Origin: Streptomyces chryseus
GTDB taxonomy: Bacteria > Actinomycetota > Actinomycetes > Streptomycetales > Streptomycetaceae
Reading direction: 5' to 3'
NCBI RefSeq assembly: GCF_014650755.1
Contig: NZ_BMVO01000006.1
Coordinates: 237,781 to 301,780 of the forward strand
DNA length: 64,000 bases
In this document: positions 50,647-58,817 of the stretch, piece after piece
Layout: the number at the start of each line of letters is the position of its first letter
Numbering within the stretch: position 1 is the first letter of the stretch
Notes under the pieces: generated by a model
What the model saw: only the letters and a program-made list of their open reading frames with translations
The model's database searches: none
What the model was told of the DNA's origin: nothing
Position numbers and translations under genes: made by a program

Positions 50647-52008
50647 GTGCTTCGTGTCGCAGTGATCGGTTCAGGCCCCAGCGGGGTCTACGCCGCACAG
50701 TCCCTCGTACAGCAGGACGCGGTGCCGGACGTGCGGGTGCACGTGCTGGACCGGCTGCCCTGTCCGTACGGACTGGTCCGGTACGGCGTGGCCCCGGACC
50801 ACGAGAAGATCAAGTCGCTCCAGGGCAGTTTGCGCACCGTTCTCGAGCACGAGCGGATCACCTTCGTCGGCCATGCCGAGGTGGGCGCCGCCGGCCTCAC
50901 CCGCGCACGGCTGCTGGAGCTGTACCACGCCGTGGTGTACTGCGTCGGCGCGGCGACCGACCGCAGGCTCGGCATTCCGGGCGAGGACCTGCCCGGGAGC
51001 TGTTCGGCCACCGACTTCGTCTCCTGGTACAGCGCGCACCCGGACGCGTCCGCGAACGGTTTCGCGCTGGGCGCGCGTTCGGCCGTGGTCATCGGCGTGG
51101 GCAATGTGGCGGTCGACGTGGCCAGGATCCTGGCGCGCGGCGCGCACGAGCTGCTGGACACGGACGTGCCCCAGCCGGCGCTCGACGTGCTGGCGGACAG
51201 CCGGGTGCGCGACGTGCACGTGGTCGGCCGACGCGGCCCCTCGCAGGCGAAGTTCACCACCAAGGAGCTGCGGGAGCTGGGCACGCTCCCGGACGCCGGT
51301 GTGGTCGTACGTCCCGAGGAGCTCGCCCTGGATCCGGCGTACGCCGATCCCGAGTCGGCCGCCGCGGTGGCCCTGCCCGCCGTGAACCGGCGCAACGTGG
51401 AAGTGCTGAGGGCCTGGGCCGCGGGGGGCGGCGAGGAGCGGGCGCGCCGCGTCCGGCTGCGGTTCTTCCTGCGGCCGGTGGAGGTGCTGGAGGCGGACGG
51501 ACGGGCGGCGGGGGTGCGCTTCGAGCGCACGGTGCCGGACGGCGCCGGCGGCGTACGCGGCACGGGCGCCTACGAGGACATCGAGGCGCAGCTCGTGCTG
51601 CGCTCGGTCGGCTACCGGGGGGCTCCGCTCGCCGGGCTGCCGTTCGACGAGGGCAACGGCACGGTGCCGCACGCCGCGGGGCGTGTGCTGCGGGACGGCA
51701 CGACGTCGCCGGGCGAGTACGTGGCGGGCTGGATCAAGCGGGGGCCCACCGGCGTCATCGGCACCAACCGGCCGTGCGCCAAGGAGACGGTCGCCTCGCT
51801 GCTCGCGGACGCGCCGGCGCTCGCCGCGCGCCCGGTCGCGGACGACCCGCTCGCCGCGCTGCGGGAGTCGGGGGTCCGTCCGGTGGTGTGGAACGACTGG
51901 CGCGCGATCGAGGCGGCGGAGGCGGCGCTGGGCGTCTCGCTGGGCCGCCGTTCGGTGAAGCTGCACGACTGGGCGGGGCTGCTGGCGGCCGCGCACGGGG
52001 GCGGCTGA
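50647..52008 (+). CDS. FprA-type ferredoxin/adrenodoxin NADP reductase
   Basis: This 453-residue flavoprotein has the FAD motif VAVIGSGPSGVYAAQSL at residues 4-20, the DHEKIKSLQ segment, and an NADPH motif VIGVGNVAVDVARILARG near residue 150. The FprA signature VAGWIKRGPTGVIGTNRPCA lies near residue 360. It should pass electrons from NADPH to ferredoxin, for example for cytochrome P450s. The GTG at 50647 follows AAGGAG at 8-base spacing. Confidence 0.93.
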   Translation: MLRVAVIGSGPSGVYAAQSLVQQDAVPDVRVHVLDRLPCPYGLVRYGVAPDHEKIKSLQGSLRTVLEHERITFVGHAEVGAAGLTRARLLELYHAVVYCVGAATDRRLGIPGEDLPGSCSATDFVSWYSAHPDASANGFALGARSAVVIGVGNVAVDVARILARGAHELLDTDVPQPALDVLADSRVRDVHVVGRRGPSQAKFTTKELRELGTLPDAGVVVRPEELALDPAYADPESAAAVALPAVNRRNVEVLRAWAAGGGEERARRVRLRFFLRPVEVLEADGRAAGVRFERTVPDGAGGVRGTGAYEDIEAQLVLRSVGYRGAPLAGLPFDEGNGTVPHAAGRVLRDGTTSPGEYVAGWIKRGPTGVIGTNRPCAKETVASLLADAPALAARPVADDPLAALRESGVRPVVWNDWRAIEAAEAALGVSLGRRSVKLHDWAGLLAAAHGGG

Positions 52009-52064
52009 GGGGGCGTGGCGCGCTCTCTGCCTCGGCGCCCCTGCCGCTCAGCCACCCGGGCCGC

Positions 52065-52418
52065 TCAGTCGTCGGTGCCGAGCCGGTCCGCCTCCAGCGC
52101 GGCCGCTTCCAGGACGCGTTCGATGAGGCCCGGGAAGAGCGCGTCCAGGTCCTCGCGGCGCAGCCCGTTGAGTTTGGCGGTACCCCGGTAGGCCTGGCGG
52201 ATCACACCGCTCTCCCGCAGGACGCGGAAGTGGTGGGTGGTCGTCGACTTGGTCACGGGAAGGGTGAAGTACGAGCAGGCCAGGTCGGCCTCGGCCACCG
52301 CCATCTCGCGCACGATGAGCAGACGCATCGGGTCGGAGAGCGCGTGCAGCACCCCTTCGAGACGGATCTCGTCGCGCGTGGGGTGCGCGAGTTCACGCGT
52401 GCTCGTGGCGGTGGTCAC
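52065..52418 (-). CDS. ArsR-type winged-helix regulator
   Basis: This 117-residue regulator has an ArsR-family core: LSDPMRLLIVREMAVAEADL near residue 28, the recognition helix region PVTKSTTTHHFRVLRESGVI at residues 54-73 and wing YRGTAKLNG. There is no obvious metal-binding Cys pair, so it probably senses an organic or redox signal. It lies 107 bases after the Old Yellow Enzyme gene on the same strand. A nearly identical 22-bp palindrome lies upstream of each. Confidence 0.9.
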   Translation of the reverse strand: MTTATSTRELAHPTRDEIRLEGVLHALSDPMRLLIVREMAVAEADLACSYFTLPVTKSTTTHHFRVLRESGVIRQAYRGTAKLNGLRREDLDALFPGLIERVLEAAALEADRLGTDD

Positions 52419-52446
52419 GGCGTCTCCAGTTCGTCCGGGGAACCCA

Positions 52447-52468
52447 TTGTACGACGCTCTTCGTAATT
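52447..52468. promoter_or_regulatory. ArsR operator, copy 1
   Basis: This 22-bp element at 52447-52468 reads TTGTACGA...CTTCGTAATT and starts 29 bases upstream of the regulator start codon. It agrees with the reverse complement of 53702-53723 at 19 of 22 positions. The inner TACGA-N6-TCGTA is palindromic. Autoregulation is likely. Confidence 0.7.
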
Positions 52469-52525
52469 ACAGCCGTTGGCGGGCGGGTGCGGCGCGCGCA
52501 CCGCACCCGCCCGGCCCGCGAAACC

Positions 52526-53623
52526 TCAGATCGCCCACCGGTACTGGTCGGGCGTGTGCACCTCGCCGCCCAGTTCGCGTGCCGCGTGGAGGGCGAACGA
52601 GGGGTCGCGCAGCAGCTCCCGGCCGAGCAGCACGGCGTCCGCCCGGCCGTCGGCAAGGATCTTCTCGGCCTGCACCGGGTCGGTGATCAGGCCGACCGCG
52701 GCGACCGGCAGGCCGGTCTCGGTACGGACCCGCTCGGCGAACGGCACCTGGTAGCCGGGGCCGACGGGGATCCGCGCGCCGGGCGCGAGCCCGCCGGTCG
52801 AGACGTCGAGGAGGTCGACGCCGTGTGCCCGCAGTTCGCGGGCGAGGCGGACGGTGTCGTCGCCGGTCCAGCCGGTCCGCTCGTCCTCGTCGTTCTCGCT
52901 CAGCCAGTCGGTGGCGGAGACGCGGAAGAACAGCGGCAGATCCTCGGGCCACACGGCCCGCACCGCGTCCACGACCTCCAGGGCGAAGCGCGTGCGGTTC
53001 TCGAAGGAGCCGCCGTACTCGTCGGTGCGGTGGTTGCTGTGCGGGGAGAGGAACTCGCCGATCAGGTAGCCGTGGGCGCCGTGGATCTCGACCACCTTGA
53101 AGCCGGCGGCGAGGGCGCGCCGCGCCGCGTCGGCGAACTGGCCGACGACTTCCTTGATCTGATCCGTCGTGAGTGATGTGGGCACCGCGTGGCTCTCGTC
53201 GTACGCCGACGCGCTGGGGGCGACGGGCTGCCACGCCTCGGGTCCCGTGACCAGGGCCGCCCCGCCGCGCCAGGGGCGGTCCGTCGACGCCTTGCGTCCG
53301 GCGTGCGCCAGCTGGATGCCGGGGACCGTGCCCTGGCTCTCCAGGAACGACGCGACGCGGCTGAGGGCCTCGGCCTGACGGTCGTTCCAGATCCCGAGGT
53401 CGGCGGGGCTGATCCGGCCCTCGGGGCTCACCGCCGTGGCCTCGACCAGGATCAGACCGGTGCCGCCGGCGGCGCGGGCGCCGTAGTGGGCGAGGTGCCA
53501 GTCGTGCGCCACTCCGGCGTTCGGCCCGAACACCTCCGCGCTGTACTGGCACATGGGCGCCATCCAGACCCGGTTGGGAATGGTCAGCGAACGCAGGGTG
53601 TAGGGCTCGAAGAGGGCACTCAC
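52526..53623 (-). CDS. Old Yellow Enzyme family NADH:flavin oxidoreductase
   Basis: This 365-residue FMN TIM barrel resembles YqjM. It has PNRVWMAPMCQYSAE near residue 16, QLAHAGRKAS near residue 105, HGAHGYLIGEFLSPHSNHRT with DEYGGSFENR near residue 178, and LGRELLRDPSFAL near the end. It should reduce activated C=C bonds of enones, quinones or nitro compounds. The start is the ATG at 53623. Palindromes at 53668-53689 and 53702-53723 suggest repression by the ArsR-type protein. Confidence 0.93.
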   Translation of the reverse strand: MSALFEPYTLRSLTIPNRVWMAPMCQYSAEVFGPNAGVAHDWHLAHYGARAAGGTGLILVEATAVSPEGRISPADLGIWNDRQAEALSRVASFLESQGTVPGIQLAHAGRKASTDRPWRGGAALVTGPEAWQPVAPSASAYDESHAVPTSLTTDQIKEVVGQFADAARRALAAGFKVVEIHGAHGYLIGEFLSPHSNHRTDEYGGSFENRTRFALEVVDAVRAVWPEDLPLFFRVSATDWLSENDEDERTGWTGDDTVRLARELRAHGVDLLDVSTGGLAPGARIPVGPGYQVPFAERVRTETGLPVAAVGLITDPVQAEKILADGRADAVLLGRELLRDPSFALHAARELGGEVHTPDQYRWAI

Positions 53624-53667
53624 GAGAAGGACTCCGTTTCAGCCGGGGGCAGCCGGATCGATGCGCT

Positions 53668-53689
53668 TAGTACGATACACACCGTACTA
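53668..53689. promoter_or_regulatory. Second palindrome before the Old Yellow Enzyme gene
   Basis: TAGTACG-N8-CGTACTA is a perfect 7-bp inverted repeat 45 bases upstream of the start codon, in the probable promoter. It shares the GTACG core with the ArsR element nearby and may be a second site for the same or another regulator. Confidence 0.55.
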
Positions 53690-53701
53690 CGACGACCGTG
53701 A

Positions 53702-53723
53702 AATTACGAAGCCCTTCGTACAA
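53702..53723. promoter_or_regulatory. ArsR operator, copy 2
   Basis: TACGAAG-CC-CTTCGTA at 53705-53720 is a perfect palindrome inside a 22-bp element that matches copy 1 at 19 positions. It lies 79-100 bases upstream of the Old Yellow Enzyme start. The core TACGAAGCCCTTCGT also occurs twice in the repeat array at 11595-11679. Confidence 0.7.
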
Positions 53724-53735
53724 GGCGGACCCGGG

Positions 53736-54584
53736 TCAGCCCCCGAAGGGCGTGCCGGGCAGCCCCCGGCCCGCGTCCGGAAGGACCAGCAGGGAGCCGG
53801 AGAGGGGATGCGGGTGAGCGAGGCCGGTGCGGGCCGTGGTGACGTACAGGTCGCGCAGGTCCGCGCCGCCGAAGGCGCAGGCCGTGGGGCGGCGCACGGG
53901 AAGCGCGAAGACCCGGTCGAGCCGGCCGTCCGGTGTGTAGCGGCGGACGGCCGCGCCGTCCCAGAGCGCCACCCACACGCAGCCGTCCGCGTCGACGGTC
54001 AGCCCGTCCGGGTAGCCCGCCCCCTCCTCCACCGTCACCCACGCGCGCCGGTTCACCGCGCGCTCACCGGCCATGTCGAAGACGTCGACGCGACGGGTCG
54101 GCGAGTCGGCGTAGTACATGAGGCGCCCGTCGGGGCTCCACCCCGTGCCGTTGCTTACGGCGGCGGACACCGCCCGCGTCGCCCTGCCGTCCGGTGCTAT
54201 CCGGGTCAGACCGCCGCCGCCGGGCGCCTCGTCGTACCGCATGGTGCCCGCCCACAGCGCCCCGTCGGGTGCCACGGCCGCGTCGTTGCCGCGGCGGCCG
54301 GGCGCGGGGTCGCGCACCAGCCAGGAGAAGGCCGGGCCGGGCCCGTACAGCCCCACGCCGTCACGGAGGTTGACGACCAGGCCGCCGCCCGCCCGCGGCT
54401 TGGCCGCGCCGACGTGCTGTTCGGTGGCCATGACCGTACGGCGGCCGCTCACCGGGTCGTACGTGTGGACCCGCGCGGACAGGATGTCCACCCAGATCAG
54501 CCGGCCGGCCGCCGCGTCCCAGGTCGGCCCCTCGCCCAGCGACGCCCGCTCGCGCACCGCGACGCGTACGGCCCCGGATGTCAC
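53736..54584 (-). CDS. SMP-30/gluconolactonase family lactonase
   Basis: This 282-residue six-bladed propeller has LGEGPTWDAAAGRLIWVDI near residue 16 (metal Glu), RGNDAAVAPDGALWAGTM near residue 100 (Asn and Asp), SNGTGWSPDGRLMYYADS near residue 143 (Asn) and YPDGLTVDADGCVWVALW near residue 193 (Asp), so the metal site is complete. It should hydrolyse aldonolactones. The GTG start at 54584 overlaps the IclR stop (GTGA), so they are coupled. It fits the lactonase step of the divergent sugar-oxidation cluster. Confidence 0.92.
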   Translation of the reverse strand: MTSGAVRVAVRERASLGEGPTWDAAAGRLIWVDILSARVHTYDPVSGRRTVMATEQHVGAAKPRAGGGLVVNLRDGVGLYGPGPAFSWLVRDPAPGRRGNDAAVAPDGALWAGTMRYDEAPGGGGLTRIAPDGRATRAVSAAVSNGTGWSPDGRLMYYADSPTRRVDVFDMAGERAVNRRAWVTVEEGAGYPDGLTVDADGCVWVALWDGAAVRRYTPDGRLDRVFALPVRRPTACAFGGADLRDLYVTTARTGLAHPHPLSGSLLVLPDAGRGLPGTPFGG

Positions 54585-55351
54585 GACCGGACCCGGTGGC
54601 CCAGGCGGACGGACAGGTCGGCCGCGCCCTTGGCCGCCAGCTCGGCCAGCTCGGCCTCCCGCGCCTCGTTCCAGCGGATCATGGGCACCGAGATGGAGAG
54701 CGCGGCCACGACCCGCCCCGCGCTGTCGCGCACCGGCGCGGCCACACAGCTCACGTCCGGGTTCGACTCCCGGTGCTCGAACGCCAGGCCGCGCTCCCGG
54801 ATCTGGGCGAGGGCGGTGCGCAGTTCGTCCGGATCGGTGATGCTGTTGGGTGTCATGGCGGCGAACGACCGGCCGTCGACCCGTGCTTCGAGCTCCGCCT
54901 CCGGCAGTGAGGCGAGCAGCATCTTGCCGACGGAAGTGCAGTGGGCGGGAAGCCTGCGGCCGGCGGCGGAGACCATCCGGACCGCGTGCGTGGAGTCCAC
55001 CTTCGCGATGTAGATGACGTCGGCGTCCTCCAGGATGGCGACGTGCACGGTCTCGTCGCAGGTCTCGGCCACCTCACGGGCCACCTGCTGCCCCTCCGCC
55101 GCGAGGTCGAGCTGTTCGGCGTACCGGCTGCCGAGCTGGTACGTGCGCACCCCCAGCCGGTAGCGGCCGGGCTGGTCGGGCACGGGCACCACGTAGGAGC
55201 GCGCGGCGAGCGTGGTGAGCAGCTCGTGCACGGTCGTGCGGGGCAGTTGGAGCTTGCGTGTGACGTCGGGCGCGGACAGGGTGCCGTCCCCCTCCAGGAA
55301 CAGCTCCAGTATGTCCAGCGACCTCGTCACCGCCGGGACCAGTCGTCCCAT
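54581..55351 (-). CDS. IclR-family transcriptional regulator
   Basis: This 256-residue regulator has an N-terminal winged helix with LSAPDVTRKLQLPRTTVHEL (residues about 26-45) and an IclR effector domain with AHCTSVGKMLLASLPEAEL near residue 130 and DVSCVAAPVRDSAGRVVAAL near residue 205. It probably binds a sugar acid or keto-sugar and represses the divergent operon from 55555. The ATG at 55351 is preferred over a start at 55420 because it gives the normal family N-terminus. It is coupled to the lactonase gene. Confidence 0.93.
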   Translation of the reverse strand: MGRLVPAVTRSLDILELFLEGDGTLSAPDVTRKLQLPRTTVHELLTTLAARSYVVPVPDQPGRYRLGVRTYQLGSRYAEQLDLAAEGQQVAREVAETCDETVHVAILEDADVIYIAKVDSTHAVRMVSAAGRRLPAHCTSVGKMLLASLPEAELEARVDGRSFAAMTPNSITDPDELRTALAQIRERGLAFEHRESNPDVSCVAAPVRDSAGRVVAALSISVPMIRWNEAREAELAELAAKGAADLSVRLGHRVRS

Positions 55352-55372
55352 GATCGGCCACCCACCCCTTCC

Positions 55373-55527
55373 GTTCGAAACTCCGACCATTGGCCGGTAT
55401 GACGAACACAGGCTAACCACAGGCCGGTTCGCTCGGCAATGGGCAGCGCTTCACCCTGCGCGAGCCATTGACACCCCCGGGAGCCGCTGATTACGGTCAC
55501 GCCAGCATTTCGAACGTGTGACGAAAT
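55373..55527. promoter_or_regulatory. Candidate IclR operators in the divergent region
   Basis: GTTCGAAA lies at 55373-55380, 22 bases before the IclR start. ATTTCG-N9-CGAAAT at 55507-55527 is a perfect 6-bp inverted repeat 28 bases before the dehydratase start. A further TTCG-TC-CGAA lies at 57784-57793 before the gene at 57822. All share TTCG/CGAA half-sites, so one regulator may bind all three. Confidence 0.55.
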
Positions 55528-55554
55528 CTCGAACACTTCCGAGGGGCAACTGCC

Positions 55555-56703
55555 TTGCGTATTACGGGAATCACCACCCATGTCGTCGGGACACCCTGGC
55601 GCAATCTCACCTATGTCGTCGTCCACACGGACGAAGGCCTCACCGGCGTCGGAGAGACCCGGATGCTCGGTCGCACCGACGCGCTGCTCGGCTACCTCCG
55701 CGAGGCGGAGGCCAACCACATCGCGGGGTCCGACCCGTTCGCCGTCGAGGACCTGGTGCGCCGCATGAAGTACGGCGACTACGGGCGGGCCGGCGAGATC
55801 GTCATGTCGGGCATCGCCGTCGTGGAGATGGCCTGCTGGGACATCAAGGGCAAGGCGCTCGGCGTACCGGTCTGGCAGCTGCTCGGCGGCAAGGTCACCG
55901 ACAAGGTCAAGGCGTACGCCAACGGCTGGTACACCACGGAACGCACTCCCGAGGCGTACCACAACGCCGCGCGGGCGGTCGTCGAGCGGGGCTATCGCGC
56001 ACTGAAGATCGACCCGTTCGGGACCGGGCACTACGAACTCGACCAGGCCGCCACGCGGTACGCGGTGTCGCTGATCGAGGCCGTACGGGACGCGATCGGC
56101 CCGGACGCCGAGCTCATGCTGGAGATGCACGGCCGCTTCTCCCCCGCCACGGCGGTGCGGCTGGCGCACGAGCTGGCGCCCTTCCGGCCGGCGTGGCTGG
56201 AGGAACCGGTCCCGCCGGAGAACCTCAAGGCGCTGGAGAAGGTCGCCGCCAAGGTGGACATGCCCGTCGCCACCGGAGAGCGCGTCCACGACCGGATCGA
56301 GTTCCGCGAACTGTTCGAGTCCCAGGCGGCCGACATCATCCAGCCGGACCTCGGCCACATCGGCGGCATCCTGGAGGCGCGCAAACTCGCCGCGACCGCC
56401 GAGACCCACTACGTGCAGATCGCGCCGCACAACGTGGGCGGTTCCGTCCTGACCGCCGCGAGCCTCCAACTGGCTGCCTGCACACCCAACTTCAAGATCC
56501 TGGAGCACTTCAACGACTTCGCCGACGCGGAGATCAAGAAGGTGGTGCGGGGAGCGCCCGAGGTGGTCGACGGCTACTTCGCGGTGTCCCACGCCCCGGG
56601 TCTGGGCGTCGAGCTCGACGTGGACGCCGCCGCCGAATTCCCACAGCAGCAGGCGCGGTTCGACCTGTGGGCCGAGGGCTGGGAGCGGAGGAAACCGAAG
56701 TGA
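55555..56703 (+). CDS. Enolase-superfamily sugar-acid dehydratase (DgoD/galactarate-type)
   Basis: This 382-residue enzyme has an enolase N-terminal capping domain and a barrel. It has ALKIDPFG near residue 150, the first metal Glu with HGR in MLEMHGRFSP near residue 190, the second Glu in WLEEPVPPENL, the third Glu in PVATGERVHDR and the catalytic His in IAPHNVGG near residue 300. The HGR and APHN motifs point to the mannonate/galactonate dehydratase branch. It should convert an aldonate to a 2-keto-3-deoxy acid. The start is a TTG at 55555 after GAGGGG. The stop overlaps the dehydrogenase start (GTGA). Confidence 0.9.
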   Translation: MRITGITTHVVGTPWRNLTYVVVHTDEGLTGVGETRMLGRTDALLGYLREAEANHIAGSDPFAVEDLVRRMKYGDYGRAGEIVMSGIAVVEMACWDIKGKALGVPVWQLLGGKVTDKVKAYANGWYTTERTPEAYHNAARAVVERGYRALKIDPFGTGHYELDQAATRYAVSLIEAVRDAIGPDAELMLEMHGRFSPATAVRLAHELAPFRPAWLEEPVPPENLKALEKVAAKVDMPVATGERVHDRIEFRELFESQAADIIQPDLGHIGGILEARKLAATAETHYVQIAPHNVGGSVLTAASLQLAACTPNFKILEHFNDFADAEIKKVVRGAPEVVDGYFAVSHAPGLGVELDVDAAAEFPQQQARFDLWAEGWERRKPK

Positions 56704-57713
56704 ACAGCCGGTCGGTCGTGATCGAGCGGCCCGGCGAGCACCGGCTGGAATCCGGCCCCCCGCCCGAGCCCGGGCCCGGCGAGGTGCGGCTGCGGGTGGC
56801 CGCCGCCGGGATCTGCATGAGCGACCGGGAGGTGTACGACGGCCATCGCGACGCGGGGTACGTGCGCTATCCGGTGGTTCCCGGGCACGAGTGGTCCGGG
56901 ACGGTGGACGCGGTGGGCGTGGGCGTCGACGCGGGGCTGGTGGGGCGCGGGGCGGTGGCCGAGGGGTTCCGCAACTGCGGCATCTGCCGGCGGTGCCGGA
57001 GCGGCGACACGTCGCTGTGCGCGGCGGGGTACGACGAGACGGGCTTCACCCGGCCCGGCGCCTTCGCCGACCATGTCGTCGTACCGGCCCGGCTGTTGCA
57101 TCCGCTCGCCGACGACGCGGACCTGCGGGCCGCGGCGCTGCTGGAGCCGGCCGCCGTGGTGGCCGCCGCCGTACGGGCGGGGCGGGCGGAGGCGGGCGAG
57201 CGGGTGGCCGTGGTGGGGGCGGGGACGCTCGGGCTGCTGGCGGTACAGCTGCTGGCCGCCGGGAGCCCCGGGGAGCTGGCGGTCGTGGACCCGCGTGCGG
57301 AACGGGGGGCACGGGCACTGGAGTTCGGGGCGAGCGAAGCCTTCGCTCCGCGGGAGGCGGCCGAACTGGCGGGCCGGTACGACCTGGTGGTCGAGACCGC
57401 CGGAGCGCCCTCCACCGCCGCGTCGTCGTGCCTGCTGGCCCGGCGGGGCGGCCGGGTGGTCCTCACCGGGATGTTCACGCCGGGGGCGACGGGGATCGAT
57501 CCGGTGCACCTGTCGCTGAGCCAGCTCACCGTGCGGTCCGTGTTCGGGGCCCCGTCGTCGGCGTGGTCGTTCGCCGTGCGGGCGTTCGGGGCCGGCCTGA
57601 TCGACCCCGGGCCGCTGATCACGCACGAGTTCCCCCTGGAGGGGTTCGCCGACGCGGTGGCGCTCGTCGGCGGCGGCGATCCGAAGACCGGGAAGGTGCT
57701 GCTCCGCCCGTAG
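56700..57713 (+). CDS. Zinc-dependent sugar/alcohol dehydrogenase (MDR family)
   Basis: This 337-residue medium-chain dehydrogenase has the catalytic zinc ligands in AAGICMSDREV (Cys) and PGHEWSG (His-Glu). Structural zinc cysteines are in CGICRRCRSGDTSLC and the nucleotide motif is VVGAGTLGLLAVQLL near residue 175. Asp after strand 2 (AVVDPRAER) favours NAD. The GTG start at 56700 overlaps the dehydratase stop. It could oxidise the aldose to its lactone or a sugar alcohol to its keto form. Confidence 0.92.
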   Translation: MNSRSVVIERPGEHRLESGPPPEPGPGEVRLRVAAAGICMSDREVYDGHRDAGYVRYPVVPGHEWSGTVDAVGVGVDAGLVGRGAVAEGFRNCGICRRCRSGDTSLCAAGYDETGFTRPGAFADHVVVPARLLHPLADDADLRAAALLEPAAVVAAAVRAGRAEAGERVAVVGAGTLGLLAVQLLAAGSPGELAVVDPRAERGARALEFGASEAFAPREAAELAGRYDLVVETAGAPSTAASSCLLARRGGRVVLTGMFTPGATGIDPVHLSLSQLTVRSVFGAPSSAWSFAVRAFGAGLIDPGPLITHEFPLEGFADAVALVGGGDPKTGKVLLRP

Positions 57714-57783
57714 GGGCGGCCGGGGAGCGCGCTCTCCCCGCCGCCCCCGGCGGGGCGGCCTCGTCGTACCCACCCGCCCGAAC

Positions 57784-57793
57784 TTCGTCCGAA
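57784..57793. promoter_or_regulatory. TTCG-TC-CGAA palindrome before the unassigned gene
   Basis: TTCGTCCGAA lies 29 bases upstream of the GTG at 57822, in the 108-base gap after the dehydrogenase gene. It shares half-sites with the candidate IclR operators near 55373 and 55507, so the second half of the cluster may have its own regulated promoter. Confidence 0.4.
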
Positions 57794-57821
57794 ATACCGA
57801 ACACCAGCATCGAGGAGTCTC

Positions 57822-58811
57822 GTGACAGCCCGCTCGACCCCCCGCCGCCCCGGCGCCGAAGCCCTCGCCCGCATCGGGCACCGGGCGCCGGACGACCACC
57901 CCGCCGACGCCTCCCCGCACACCTTCCCCGACGGCGGCACCTGGCGCACCGAGGTCCCGTCCGTGGAAGGTCCCGAGGCACTCGCCGCCGTTCTGAAGGA
58001 GAGCGCGCGCCTCGACGTACCCGTCCACCGCATCAGCCAGGGCAGCGGCGTCTGGATGCTCACCGACGCCGACATCACCGAGATGGTGGATTCCTGCGCC
58101 GAACGCGACGTCGAGCTCTGCCTGTTCACCGGACCGCGCGGCACCTGGGACATCGGCGCCGCAACCCGCACCGACTCGGGCGGGGCCGGGCTGCGGGCCC
58201 GTGGCCACGACGCGCTCGCCGGGTGCGTCGAGGACGCCCTGCGGGCGACCGCGCTCGGCGTGAGGTGCCTGCTCGTCGCCGACGAGGGGGTGCTGTGGAC
58301 GCTGCACCGGCTGCGCGCCGACGGTCTGCTGCCCGCCGACACCACCCTCAAGGTGTCCGCGCTGATCGGCCCGGTCAATCCCGCGTCGTACGCCGTCTAC
58401 GAGCGGCTCGGCGCCGACTCCGTCAACATCCCCTCCGACCTTGCGCTCACCCACTTCACCGAGATCCGCCGGGCCAGCCGCGCGCCGATGGACCTCTACG
58501 TGGAGGCGCCCGACGACCTCGGCGGCTACATCCGCATGTACGAGACGGCCGAGCTGATCCGGCGCGGCGCGCCCCTCTACCTCAAGTTCGGCCTGTCGAA
58601 GTCCCCCGGCATCTACCCGTACGGCGCGCAGATGCGCGACACCGCCCTGGCCGGCGCCCGTGAGCGCGTACGCCGCGGCCGTCTCGTACTCGATCTGCTC
58701 GCCCGGCACGGCGCCGACGGCGGGATGTCCCCGCTCGGCTCCCGGCTTCCCGGCCCCCTGCACCGCTTCCCGACCACGACCACCGCCGTCCCCACCCCCG
58801 CGAAGGACTGA
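57822..58811 (+). CDS. Unassigned TIM-barrel-like protein in sugar cluster (U32-peptidase-like)
   Basis: This 329-residue soluble protein is not assigned with confidence. Strands followed by helices run through [110 protein letters not shown] and [10 protein letters not shown]. That spacing fits a TIM barrel. The [10 protein letters not shown] and [12 protein letters not shown] segments recall U32-peptidase-like barrels. Conserved-looking Asp, Glu and Lys could serve an aldolase or epimerase. The GTG at 57822 follows GAGGAG. It sits between the dehydrogenase and the ABC transporter, so it may supply the missing step. Confidence 0.75.
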   Translation: MTARSTPRRPGAEALARIGHRAPDDHPADASPHTFPDGGTWRTEVPSVEGPEALAAVLKESARLDVPVHRISQGSGVWMLTDADITEMVDSCAERDVELCLFTGPRGTWDIGAATRTDSGGAGLRARGHDALAGCVEDALRATALGVRCLLVADEGVLWTLHRLRADGLLPADTTLKVSALIGPVNPASYAVYERLGADSVNIPSDLALTHFTEIRRASRAPMDLYVEAPDDLGGYIRMYETAELIRRGAPLYLKFGLSKSPGIYPYGAQMRDTALAGARERVRRGRLVLDLLARHGADGGMSPLGSRLPGPLHRFPTTTTAVPTPAKD

Positions 58812-58817
58812 TCCGTC

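Noticed and set aside
52003..52053. Bidirectional terminator between the FprA and ArsR genes
   Set aside because: GGCTGAG/CTCAGCC and GGGGCG/CGCCCC can pair, but the stem is interrupted by long unpaired parts, so it was not listed as a feature.
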